Origin: Pseudohongiella spirulinae | Lineage (GTDB): Bacteria; Pseudomonadota; Gammaproteobacteria; Pseudomonadales; Pseudohongiellaceae | DNA: 64,000 nt | NCBI RefSeq assembly: GCF_001444425.1 | Contig: NZ_CP013189.1 | Location: forward strand, 2,356,001 to 2,420,000 | Direction of reading: 5' to 3' | Shown here: positions 52,379-60,799 of the stretch, in pieces | Position numbering within the stretch: the stretch's first letter is position 1 | How the letters are laid out: every line of letters begins with the position of its first letter | Made by a program: the position numbers and the translations under genes | The notes under the pieces: model-generated | Told to the model about the DNA's origin: nothing | Databases searched by the model: none | The model's input: the letters and a program-made list of their open reading frames with translations, nothing else

Positions 52379-54452
52379 ACGGGAAACGAATAATTTTGTC
52401 GGCAATTGCCAGTGGCGCTTCCCGATGAGAAACCATCACCACTGATATCCCCATCCCCGCAATCTCACTGACCAACTCCTTTTCGACAGCCAGATCCAGG
52501 TTAGCCGTCGCTTCATCCAGAAACATTATTCTGGCACGCTTATAAAACGTCCGCGCCAACAATATCCGTTGTTTCTGGCCTGCTGACATGATCGAACCCA
52601 TATCCCCTACCAGGCTGTTGTAAGTCATGGGTAATGAACGAATAAAATCTTCAATCCTGGCCTGCTTTGCTGCCAGCTCAAGACGTTTATGATCCACCGG
52701 TTCATCAAACAGGGTGATGTTGTCCATAATGCTGCCACTGAGCAACTGATCTGTCTGCAGAACACCAGAGCAGGAATCACGAAACTGTCGAACACCAAAT
52801 TCGCGTATATCAACACCATCCACCAACACGCTGCCCTGATCAGGTTTAATCAAACCGGCCATTATTTTCAGCAGGGTTGACTTGCCGCTGCCTGATCGAC
52901 CAACAACTCCGACAATCTGACCGGCATCAATGGTCAAGGAAACATTATTCAGAACCGGACTGCCAGATCCCGGGTATGTATACGAAACTCCTTTGATTTC
53001 CAGGCTACCACTAATCTGTCGACGGAGTGTCGGCAACTGTAAGCGCGCGACCTCTTTTTCACTGCACGTAATATCTGACACACGCTCCAACTGCAGCCGA
53101 ACCAGACGAATCTGCACCAACTTATCGATAAATGATCTGATCGAGGCCGTAAAGTTACCTTTTAGAGCCACAAATGCCGTGAGAAAGCCGAGGGTAATAT
53201 GACCATCAATGACCAATAGTGCCGCCAGATAAATAACCAGTATGTTTTCTGCCGCTCCCAGAACACCATATACAGCTTCAATATTGATGGAGAATCGACT
53301 CAAGGATACCTGGGAATTAATCTGACTGGCATAGAGGTTACGCCAGCTCGCAAGGCGAGGCACTTCCCGGCAATAAAATTTGATAATCTCGATAGCACGC
53401 ATGTTTTCCATCAGCCCGGAGCTGGTTTTGGCTTCCGCCACCAGCACCTGTTCCTGCAGAGATTTTATTTTGGGTATAAACACAAGTTTCAAAATGGCAG
53501 TAGCAATAACAAACAACAGCACAATGCCGGCGAGCAGAGCATTAAAATAGAACATGACTGCCAGGGTGATCATGGCCAGCACGCCATCGAGTACGACTGT
53601 AATCAGATCTTCCGTCAGAATTCGTCTGATCTCCCGGATGGAGCCAAACCTTGACACGACATCTCCTACGTGACGCCTTTCAAAATAGTCGACCGGCAGC
53701 CCCAACAGGTGGCTGAACACATTACCGGCCATCTGAAAGCCCAATTGATTTGAAAAATACAGTTGCACCTGCGATCGCGCATAAGTCATGGCAACCGAAC
53801 TCAATCCCAGCAGAAAAAAAGCCAGCGCCAGAATCCCCAGAATATCCCGATCCTGCCGGGACAATCCTTCATCGATAACCATCTGCATGTAAAACGCGCT
53901 GCCTATCGATGCCAGTTGCAACAGTAGTGACAGCAGAAACAATTGCGAAACGGCTGCGTAGAAACCAGGGTAGCGGCGAAACAGATCAGTCAGTCTCGAT
54001 CGACGGGTTTCAGTTCCCGGCGTGAAGTCAGCTGCTGGCGTCAATTCCAGCGCAATACCGGTGACATGCCTGGATGCTTCCTCCATGGTATAGGAGCGGA
54101 TGCCCACCGCCGGGTCGTGAATGACAATGGCTTTGCTTGACACTTTTTTCAGCACCACAAAGTGATTCATATCCCAATGCAGAATCACAGGTAGCTGAAG
54201 ATTAGCGAGGTCAGGCATGTCAATTTTTAACGGCCGCGCACTCATTTCCAATGCGGCACTGATTGCCATTAACTCAGCGAGTGAAGCGCCCGCAGCCGAC
54301 ACAGGATGATGCTGACGGAGGCTGTTCAAATCGGTATGCTTTCCAAAACAGCTACTTATCATGGCCAGGCAGGCCAGACCACATTCCGATCGTTCAGCCT
54401 GCAGTATCAAAGGCAAACCACGCGAGTTGCCAAAAAGGTCAAAAAAAGTCAC
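52377..54452 (-). CDS. C39-peptidase-containing ABC exporter
   Basis: A 691-residue fusion of an N-terminal C39 cysteine peptidase (about 1-135), a six-helix ABC membrane domain (about 160-440) and an ATPase domain (about 483-691). Peptidase residues are intact: Cys24 in ERSECGLACLA, His97 in MNHFVVLKK and Asp113 in IHDPAVG. The ATPase has Walker A GRSGSGKST (518-526), a variant signature MSAGQ (622-626, usually LSGGQ), Walker B IMFLDEATAN and the His676 switch. Such exporters cleave double-glycine leaders and secrete bacteriocin-like peptides through HlyD and TolC-type partners. The GTG start overlaps the HlyD gene stop (GTGA). No precursor gene is visible nearby. Confidence 0.92.
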   Translation of the reverse strand: MTFFDLFGNSRGLPLILQAERSECGLACLAMISSCFGKHTDLNSLRQHHPVSAAGASLAELMAISAALEMSARPLKIDMPDLANLQLPVILHWDMNHFVVLKKVSSKAIVIHDPAVGIRSYTMEEASRHVTGIALELTPAADFTPGTETRRSRLTDLFRRYPGFYAAVSQLFLLSLLLQLASIGSAFYMQMVIDEGLSRQDRDILGILALAFFLLGLSSVAMTYARSQVQLYFSNQLGFQMAGNVFSHLLGLPVDYFERRHVGDVVSRFGSIREIRRILTEDLITVVLDGVLAMITLAVMFYFNALLAGIVLLFVIATAILKLVFIPKIKSLQEQVLVAEAKTSSGLMENMRAIEIIKFYCREVPRLASWRNLYASQINSQVSLSRFSINIEAVYGVLGAAENILVIYLAALLVIDGHITLGFLTAFVALKGNFTASIRSFIDKLVQIRLVRLQLERVSDITCSEKEVARLQLPTLRRQISGSLEIKGVSYTYPGSGSPVLNNVSLTIDAGQIVGVVGRSGSGKSTLLKIMAGLIKPDQGSVLVDGVDIREFGVRQFRDSCSGVLQTDQLLSGSIMDNITLFDEPVDHKRLELAAKQARIEDFIRSLPMTYNSLVGDMGSIMSAGQKQRILLARTFYKRARIMFLDEATANLDLAVEKELVSEIAGMGISVVMVSHREAPLAIADKIIRFP

Positions 54453-55702
54453 AAACGCTGCCCCAGATTCGCCAACGGCTTGAATACCTTCTGTATCATT
54501 GTCTGCTCTCCGGTAATCACATCAGCGTAAAACTGCATCCCCGTTTGCAGCTTGATATCGGGACTGCGCGCCCTGTCTGATTCGCTCGGCCCGTTCAGGC
54601 GCGCCTGCACCAGATAAACCGGTTCCCTCAAATCAATTGGCAGCCTGAAATCACGTGGATCCATGGCTATTTTTGACACAGATATAATTTCAGCAGCGAA
54701 ACTGCCGTAAGTCTGAAATGGATAGGCATCATAATTAAGCCTGATCGCCTGACCAACCTCGATATTGCCGCGGGACTTTGACGGCAGAAACAACCATGCA
54801 CGCAAATCATCCGTCTTCGGAGAAACCGTCATGACGGTTGATCCCGACTGCAGCACATCGCCTGTTCGAAGCAGCAGATTATCGACCCGGCCATCGGCGG
54901 GCGCGACAATGCTGAATTCACCCGCTGCAGCCATCTCATAACGTTGTTGCAGCAGCTGAACCATGCTGCTCTTCAGGAACTGAATGTCTTCCTCCATCAC
55001 GGTAGGCAACATTGCCTGGCGCGCCTGAGCCTCATTTAAGGCAGCTTCACGGACACGTATCTGTAGTTCTGCCGATTTGCCCCGCTGCTGCAATTGATAA
55101 AGCGCTATGCGCGCCTGTCGCAGTTCGCGCTCAGAGGCCAGATCAAGCGCATGCAAATCTGATATTTTCTCGTAATCAGCAGCAGAGAGCGTACTTTGCT
55201 GATTTATGAGCACGAACTCTTCTGCCAGCAGATCCCGCTCTGAAGCCAGTTCATTTATTTTTGCCGCCAACCTTTGACTATCCAGCGCGGCTTTACGCGA
55301 CCGCAGATCTATTCTGCGCTGCATCGCACCAATCTGTTGATCCAGAAAAGACAACTGATCCTGCACAACACGCTCACCCTGGTGATTGGTAAGTGGATCA
55401 ATCACCGTCATCAGTACATCACCCTGCATGACACTGTCTCCATTACTGACAAGAAGCTTGCTGATGGTGCCACCACGATGAACCTGGACCTTCAACAGGC
55501 CTTCGGCGGGGTTAAGATAGCCTCGCACGCGTTCTGTCTGGGAAATGCTGGCGAAACAGGCGAAACCCAAAAAGCAGGAAAAAATCCCTGCCAACAACAT
55601 CACCAGCGCCTTGATGCTCCAGGGTTGATAAAACACCGCCTCTCCATCTGCGGTTCTGCAACTGAATAACAGGGCTTCATGCCTGAACAGGCTGCTGCTC
55701 AT
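54449..55702 (-). CDS. HlyD-family periplasmic adaptor of a type I secretion system
   Basis: A 417-residue membrane-fusion protein that should link the C39 ABC exporter to an outer-membrane channel. I set the start at ATG 55702 because GGAGG lies six bases upstream; an upstream TTG is unlikely. It has a cytoplasmic start, one TM helix (about 28-50), a first lipoyl half (VQVHRGGTISKLLVSNGDSVMQGDVLMTV), a long coiled-coil hairpin (about 110-230), a second lipoyl half (FSIVAPADGRVDNLLLRTGDVLQSG) and a beta-barrel domain. It overlaps the acyltransferase gene by 26 bases and the exporter by four. No TolC-like gene is in the window. Confidence 0.92.
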   Translation of the reverse strand: MSSSLFRHEALLFSCRTADGEAVFYQPWSIKALVMLLAGIFSCFLGFACFASISQTERVRGYLNPAEGLLKVQVHRGGTISKLLVSNGDSVMQGDVLMTVIDPLTNHQGERVVQDQLSFLDQQIGAMQRRIDLRSRKAALDSQRLAAKINELASERDLLAEEFVLINQQSTLSAADYEKISDLHALDLASERELRQARIALYQLQQRGKSAELQIRVREAALNEAQARQAMLPTVMEEDIQFLKSSMVQLLQQRYEMAAAGEFSIVAPADGRVDNLLLRTGDVLQSGSTVMTVSPKTDDLRAWLFLPSKSRGNIEVGQAIRLNYDAYPFQTYGSFAAEIISVSKIAMDPRDFRLPIDLREPVYLVQARLNGPSESDRARSPDIKLQTGMQFYADVITGEQTMIQKVFKPLANLGQRL

Positions 55703-56894
55703 TGTTGTCCTCCATGACAAAATAACCAGGTAGTGTGCCGAGAAACTTCCACTGATCGGGCGCTCTTTTTATCCATTGCTCAGCCTGTCTGACCAGTTGT
55801 TGGGTAATGCGGTTTACAGCATCAGTCATATTTTCCCCGGGGAGCAGTTCTGGTGATATCCGCTCCGAGAACTCAATACGTTGTTTCTGACCCGACTGAA
55901 ACGTGACAAAGGGATAAATAAAGGCGCGCCCGGAAACAGCCAATTGCGCCGGTCCTTTTACAAAGCGCGCTGTCCGTCCCAAAAACTGAACATTCGTTGT
56001 CTGCCCAAACTCATCCTTGAGGTCAGCCAGAATGGCAACTGTATGGCCACCTCTACGTAAGTTACTGACAATCTGCAATGGTGAGTCACGACCATGACAC
56101 GCGACGAAATGACGGGAACTGCCACCTGCAAAGAGATTGCTCCACCCCTCATCCAGCCCCTCACGCCTTAGAGAGGTTGCAGTCCGATGTTCAGCTGCGT
56201 GCGAAGAAATGCGTTTAAACGCACCAGTGAAGTCTCCCATGTGTATGGTCAGCAAAATTCGAGAGCCATTATCACCGTTGATGACACGTTGATAGTCAGA
56301 CTCATCTGGCCATACAAACTCTCTGACAAGGCGTGCGGATTCCACTGAATTGGCAAGATGTGCCATTCGGCGCGAATAGAACTGGGCGTTCATAAAAGCA
56401 TTGCGGAGCAGCAGATTATCCACAATACGCTCAGGTTCTGATAGAAGACATGCGATCACTATCCGTCGCCTACCCGAATACCGCTGCTCGCCGCATCGTT
56501 TGTTGTAGCCATGTATAAAGCGAAACATCAAGCCAGAAACCACTCTGCCCATGCCTGTGTGCAAGCTGGCGGCTGCAGCCTGGGTGCGAAGATGATTCTC
56601 GACGCGCATGTAAATTTTTTCAGTGGCGCTTCGTTCTTTACGCAGGCGACATTCCATCTTGTGAACAGCCTGTTGTATTCGCTCCAGGTCTGGCGACTGA
56701 CCTTCAGGATACACTTTGAAGCCTGTCTCAGACCTGACTATACGAAGACCAGCAATGTTATCGCTACACAGATGTTGCAGCTCACCAACTACGACCACCT
56801 CTGCACGGCTGTTCAGAATGCCCTCCAGCCTCGTGCAGAGCACTACCAGTGCTCGCTGGTCAGAACACGGCTCAGATTCATGAACTTGAGTCAC
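55677..56894 (-). CDS. LpxL-like acyltransferase with altered catalytic motif
   Basis: A 405-residue protein whose C-terminal two thirds resemble LpxL/HtrB-type (lysophospholipid) acyltransferases: LLTIHMGDFTGAFKRIS, VAILADLKDEFGQTTNVQFLGRTARFVKGPAQLAVSGRAFIYPFVTF. The family motif HX4(D/E) reads His218-M-G-D-F-T, so the acidic residue is absent at the usual place, with Asp221 three residues after His. About 110 N-terminal residues have no recognised family, and there is no obvious membrane anchor. The GTG start overlaps the ACP stop (GTGA), and GGAGGAG stands upstream. I infer transfer of the ACP-bound acyl chain to an unknown acceptor. Confidence 0.8.
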   Translation of the reverse strand: MTQVHESEPCSDQRALVVLCTRLEGILNSRAEVVVVGELQHLCSDNIAGLRIVRSETGFKVYPEGQSPDLERIQQAVHKMECRLRKERSATEKIYMRVENHLRTQAAAASLHTGMGRVVSGLMFRFIHGYNKRCGEQRYSGRRRIVIACLLSEPERIVDNLLLRNAFMNAQFYSRRMAHLANSVESARLVREFVWPDESDYQRVINGDNGSRILLTIHMGDFTGAFKRISSHAAEHRTATSLRREGLDEGWSNLFAGGSSRHFVACHGRDSPLQIVSNLRRGGHTVAILADLKDEFGQTTNVQFLGRTARFVKGPAQLAVSGRAFIYPFVTFQSGQKQRIEFSERISPELLPGENMTDAVNRITQQLVRQAEQWIKRAPDQWKFLGTLPGYFVMEDNNEQQPVQA

Positions 56895-57172
56895 AGACTC
56901 TCCTCCCGTGACTGCCTCACAGACTTTGTTATCATTCGCACAATATCCCCGACCGTATGCAGCGAAGCCATGGCACTCTCATCTACCTGAGCATCGAACT
57001 GCTGCTCCAGATCAAATACAACCTCGATCAGTTTTAGTGAATCAAGGCCCAGGTCCGCGAGTTTTATTCCTGCATCGTCAAGCAACATGGTCTGACCACA
57101 TTGTTTCGCTGCCTGCTGCAGCGCAGCAAACACCTGCTCCCTGATGAAGGCATCCTGTTTATCTGTTGTCAC
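56891..57172 (-). CDS. Acyl carrier protein
   Basis: A 93-residue stand-alone carrier protein. The phosphopantetheine attachment site is Ser45 in LADLGLDSLKLIEVVFDLE; helix II and the acidic helix III (FDAQVDESAMASLHTVGDIV) follow. It differs from housekeeping AcpP in its longer N-terminus and basic C-terminal tail (TKSVRQSREESL). It is coupled to the fatty-acyl-AMP ligase by a GTGA overlap, with AAGGAG seven bases before its GTG. The ligase probably loads this carrier, and the acyltransferase or the diiron enzyme would use the loaded form. Confidence 0.93.
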   Translation of the reverse strand: MTTDKQDAFIREQVFAALQQAAKQCGQTMLLDDAGIKLADLGLDSLKLIEVVFDLEQQFDAQVDESAMASLHTVGDIVRMITKSVRQSREESL

Positions 57173-58776
57173 GACAAACTCCTTATTGAATTGGGCGTCA
57201 GTTCATCCAGCAGATTAGCCAATGCCGATCTGCGGACTTTGCCACTGCTTGTCAGCGGAATTCGTCCCCTGCGCACATGAACAATACAGGCGGGCAAGAC
57301 ATCGGCATGGGCGCTTACCGCTGCTCTTATGCGGGCATTCAGTGCATCCGGATCAGGCGCTGTTGTCTCGACCATGACAGCGAGACCCTCGGCACCATCC
57401 GCCATCACCGGCAAAACCGCGCAAAGCCAGACGTCATCCTGCTGTGCGCCCAACAACACACTTGCTTCCAGGTCTTCAGCCTGAATTTGTCTGCCCCTGA
57501 TTTTGATGACGTTTTTGAGTCTTCCACTGATATACAACTCCCCTTCTGTCAAAAAACCCAGGTCTCCCGACCTCATATAGTTGCCTTGCAAACCAGGCAG
57601 AATCCTGTCAAAAGTCGCTTCAGTGCTGACTCGACTACGGAAGTACCCTTTTGCCACCGAATCGGAACGTATGAGAATTTCTCCACATTGACCAGATGGA
57701 CAAAACTTCCCGGTATTCGGGTTCACAATACAGACAGTTGCGGCAGGTTTACCCACCGACACCTGCCCCGTTTCAATGTCTCGTTTTATGCCCTGACGAC
57801 CACTGACAAACAAAGTGGATTCGGCCAGACCATAACAAGGGTAAAATGCAGATAGTTTGAATCCATTGCCTGCCCATTGCTCAGCAAACACGCGCAACAC
57901 ATCTGCATCAATTTTCTCTGAGCCGCAGTACGCCAGACGCCAACTACTCAGATCCAGACCGGACAAACATTCCCGCGTTCTGAATTTTTCGGATACCGTG
58001 CAAAGTCGATAGGCAAATGCAGGTGCACCGCTAATGCTGACGCCGTAACGCGATATGTTCCGCAACCAGGATTGTGGTCGACCGATAAAATTTATCGGCG
58101 TCATAAAGTAGTTTTGTATGCCAGAGAATACCGGTTGCAGCACATGACCAATAAGTCCCATATCATGATGCAACGGCAGCCAGCACAGACCTGCATCGGA
58201 TCGGCCAATAGCAAAGGCCTTGTGAATACATGCCAGATTATGCAAAACGTTCTTGTGGCTGATCACAATCCCACGAGGTTGCCGGGTCGAGCCTGAAGAA
58301 AACTGGATAAACGCCGGCTCATCGCTGTTTACTTCTGAGAATGAAAGCTGACAATTCGATGGGTCACGCTCCATTAATTGCGCTATGGAAAACGCTGGAA
58401 CTTCATTTTCAACGCGAGTTCGCAGACTGTCTTTTGTGAGCACGGCGGCAATACCCTTTTCCGTCAGTTGGTCAACGATATCGGCCGGTGTCTGTCCGCG
58501 CTGCCTGGACATGGGTGCAGGCCGGATTTCAGCCAGCAGACAGGCCCAGAATGACACAACAAACTCTTTTTCTGGCAACATCAGCAGCGCTACAGACTGT
58601 TGAGGGCCAATGAACTGCCGAAGTCGTTTGGCCAGATTTTCTGCTTGTGTGTAGAGCTGCAGGCAATTCAGTTGTTCACTGATCTCTCCACGTCGATTCA
58701 GAAATGAATACTGAATTCTGTGTGGTGCGCTATGAGCAGCCGACTGCAAAATTGTACCCAGGTTGTTTACTGACAT
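57169..58776 (-). CDS. Fatty-acyl-AMP ligase
   Basis: A 535-residue ANL-superfamily enzyme of the FAAL type, which adenylates a fatty acid and passes it to an acyl carrier protein instead of CoA. Motifs seen are IQFSSGSTRQPRGIVISHKN (P-loop), LPLHHDMGLIGHVLQP (typical of FAALs), FYPCYGLAESTLFVSG, RSGDLGFL and SGRLKNVIKIRGRQIQAEDLE; the C-terminus carries SSGKVRRSAL with the catalytic Lys. The ACP gene overlaps its end, which fits direct loading. AAGGA lies before the ATG. It is the first gene of the five-gene leftward operon and diverges from the diiron gene. Confidence 0.92.
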   Translation of the reverse strand: MSVNNLGTILQSAAHSAPHRIQYSFLNRRGEISEQLNCLQLYTQAENLAKRLRQFIGPQQSVALLMLPEKEFVVSFWACLLAEIRPAPMSRQRGQTPADIVDQLTEKGIAAVLTKDSLRTRVENEVPAFSIAQLMERDPSNCQLSFSEVNSDEPAFIQFSSGSTRQPRGIVISHKNVLHNLACIHKAFAIGRSDAGLCWLPLHHDMGLIGHVLQPVFSGIQNYFMTPINFIGRPQSWLRNISRYGVSISGAPAFAYRLCTVSEKFRTRECLSGLDLSSWRLAYCGSEKIDADVLRVFAEQWAGNGFKLSAFYPCYGLAESTLFVSGRQGIKRDIETGQVSVGKPAATVCIVNPNTGKFCPSGQCGEILIRSDSVAKGYFRSRVSTEATFDRILPGLQGNYMRSGDLGFLTEGELYISGRLKNVIKIRGRQIQAEDLEASVLLGAQQDDVWLCAVLPVMADGAEGLAVMVETTAPDPDALNARIRAAVSAHADVLPACIVHVRRGRIPLTSSGKVRRSALANLLDELTPNSIRSLS

Positions 58777-59003
58777 GACATCCTTGTCTAAGCAGGTTCT
58801 GGTAAATTAATAGTGCGACATGACCTCTTTAGCGAATGTCATATGCACACCTGAAGTTAAAGCATATCAATCACCCCTTTGCAGAAAAATTTCATTAGCA
58901 GTTTTATCCAATTTATTACAGTCAACTATGCAAACTGACTTTTCACGAACTATAGTGATTAATATGAAAACTGAAACATGCATCTGACAAAAGGATTCTG
59001 CTT
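58777..59003. promoter_or_regulatory. AT-rich divergent control region of the acyl-product cluster
   Basis: This 227-base region separates the FAAL operon from the diiron gene and is clearly AT-richer than its flanks. It must hold both promoters; I could not identify a convincing -35/-10 pair. Two tiny leftward frames lie in it: 11 codons (58842-58807, AGG seven bases before ATG) and 38 codons (58983-58867, no ribosome-binding site). Neither encodes a double-glycine leader. An ATGAC/GTCAT inverted repeat lies near 58820-58841. Confidence 0.5.
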
Positions 59004-60008
59004 ATGCCTGGTTCTAACGCATCATCGCCCGAACGCGTCACACAAACATTTTCGGCCCGGCTTGAGGGACACTTTCTGACCCGTTATCACCTGGCGGAGT
59101 CGGAAGCCGACAGACAACGAAGGCGACTCTATCAATTGGCTGGTGAAAAATTCTGGCAGTCGCACAAAGATCTGGACTGGCGGACAATCGATACCCGGCA
59201 GCTACCGGAGCAGCCCGAAAATGATCCTCTGTGCGGCTTTGCCGCCTATGAAAAGCAGACTCCGGCGCTTCGCTGCCAGCTAAGCTGGCAACGCCACAGC
59301 ATGGAGATCAGTGAAATTCTGCATGGCGAACAGGCCGCGCTGCTGGTCGCCTCGCAACTGGTATCGATGATTAAAGGCAGTGCCGGCAAGCTGTTTATCA
59401 GCACTCAGGTCAGTGATGAGGCACGCCATGTCGAATTCTTCAGTCACTATTTACGGGCCTGCAATCAGCCAGTCCATGAACCGAGCATCTACCTGCAGAA
59501 GATCATAACCCAGGCACTGGAAAGCGGCGTTCTGCCAATGAAACTGAGTATTTGTCATATCCTGATAGAAAGTCTGGCTTTGGCGCGGTTTCGTGAACTG
59601 CGAAAATTCAGCTGTTCACCCCTCATGTGCAAGGCCTTGAGTCTGATTCTGAATGATGAAGCCCGTCACGTGAATTTTGGCACCGACCTTTTAAAGGAGA
59701 GCTGTTTATCGATGCCAGACACCGAGAGGCAGCAACTTGGCTTGTCTCTTGTGCAAATGGCGCTGTCTTTAAGTAACAGTAATTTCGTTTGCCAGCGCAT
59801 TGCCAGAGAACAGGGCTGGGATTGCGCACAGTTGAGGCGTCACCTTCGTCATTTTCACCTCAGCCGGCCGCAACTTGCCCAGTCCAGACTGCGGCAATTT
59901 ACGCTGAATCTTCAGCAGGCGGGGCTGATGACAGCTGAAGCGCAGGCTCTGTTACAGAGCTTGCGCAGACCTACCAATGCCCGCCGGCTTGCTCTACAAT
60001 CGGGCTGA
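59004..60008 (+). CDS. Ferritin-like diiron protein (oxygenase/desaturase candidate)
   Basis: A 334-residue all-helical protein with two matched iron-binding helix pairs: Glu109 (HGEQ) with Glu139/His142 (DEARH), and Glu189 (LIES) with Glu219/His222 (DEARH). Both pairs follow the E-X29-E-X2-H pattern of diiron carboxylate enzymes (R2, acyl-ACP desaturase and AurF-like). All six ligands are present. There is no signal peptide. The reaction is not predictable from sequence; context with an ACP and fatty-acyl-AMP ligase suggests oxidation or desaturation of an ACP-bound chain. AAGGA lies nine bases before the ATG. An enoyl-CoA isomerase-like gene follows after 25 bases. Confidence 0.85.
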   Translation: MPGSNASSPERVTQTFSARLEGHFLTRYHLAESEADRQRRRLYQLAGEKFWQSHKDLDWRTIDTRQLPEQPENDPLCGFAAYEKQTPALRCQLSWQRHSMEISEILHGEQAALLVASQLVSMIKGSAGKLFISTQVSDEARHVEFFSHYLRACNQPVHEPSIYLQKIITQALESGVLPMKLSICHILIESLALARFRELRKFSCSPLMCKALSLILNDEARHVNFGTDLLKESCLSMPDTERQQLGLSLVQMALSLSNSNFVCQRIAREQGWDCAQLRRHLRHFHLSRPQLAQSRLRQFTLNLQQAGLMTAEAQALLQSLRRPTNARRLALQSG

Positions 60009-60033
60009 CATTCACATATGCGAGCAGTCAGAC

Positions 60034-60795
60034 ATGATCACTTCCCCCGATGCCAATATCCTTTATCAGGCCGATCAGGGCGTATTTACCCTGCAGATTC
60101 ACCGCCCGGACAAAAAAAATGCGTTGACCCAGACCATGTATCAGGCGCTGGCAAAGGGCATTCAGGCGGCCGAGCAGGACGATGCCATTAAAGTGATCCT
60201 GATCCGTGGCGCGGAAGACTGTTTCACCAGCGGTAACGATGTGAATGACTTTGTGAAAGCGCCGGACACGGGCACCGAACGCCCCTCGGTGCAATTCATG
60301 AAAGCCATTGCCCATGCCGGCAAACCGGTCATTGCCGCCGTAGGAGGTCTGGCGATTGGTATCGGCACCACCCTGTTGCTGCACTGCGATCTGGTATACG
60401 CGGCAGAGGACGCCTTTTTTCAGCTGCCCTTTACCCGCCTGGGTCTGTGCCCTGAGGCCGGCTCCAGCGCCCTGTTACCGCAGATTCTGGGACATCAGCG
60501 CGCCAGTGAGCTGTTATTGCTGGGCGAGCGCTTCTCGGCCGCCAAGGCGCGTGAATACGGTATGGTCAATGAAGTACTGCCATCTGCCGGGTATCTGGGA
60601 CACGCATTGGATAAGGCACACGAGATGGCAAAGCTTCCCGCTGATGCGGTGCAGACATCCAAGGCACTGATCAAGCGCAATCAGGCATCACCCATGAACG
60701 ACACGATTCAGGCTGAGCTGCTGCAATTTGCACGTCTGCTGCAATCACCCGATGCCCAGGCTATTTTCCAGGCATTTCTGAACAAGAAAAAGTGA
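60034..60795 (+). CDS. Enoyl-CoA hydratase/isomerase (ECI-like)
   Basis: A 253-residue crotonase-fold protein. The oxyanion-hole segments FTSGNDVNDF (about residues 64-73) and GGLAIGIGTTLLLHCDLVYA are clear. The single catalytic Glu sits in GLCPEAGSSALLP, as in delta3,delta2-enoyl-CoA isomerases (ECI2-like); the paired Glu of true hydratases is not evident. I use ATG 60034; an in-frame ATG at 59977 would overlap the diiron gene. It is co-oriented with the diiron gene and may move or reduce the double-bond problem of unsaturated acyl chains, or serve ordinary beta-oxidation. It converges on the J-domain gene. Confidence 0.88.
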   Translation: MITSPDANILYQADQGVFTLQIHRPDKKNALTQTMYQALAKGIQAAEQDDAIKVILIRGAEDCFTSGNDVNDFVKAPDTGTERPSVQFMKAIAHAGKPVIAAVGGLAIGIGTTLLLHCDLVYAAEDAFFQLPFTRLGLCPEAGSSALLPQILGHQRASELLLLGERFSAAKAREYGMVNEVLPSAGYLGHALDKAHEMAKLPADAVQTSKALIKRNQASPMNDTIQAELLQFARLLQSPDAQAIFQAFLNKKK

Positions 60796-60799
60796 GAAT

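Noticed and set aside
58867-58983. 38-codon leftward frame as a secreted peptide precursor for the C39 exporter
   Set aside because: It has no ribosome-binding site and no double-glycine or GA processing site; kept only as a note in the control-region entry.
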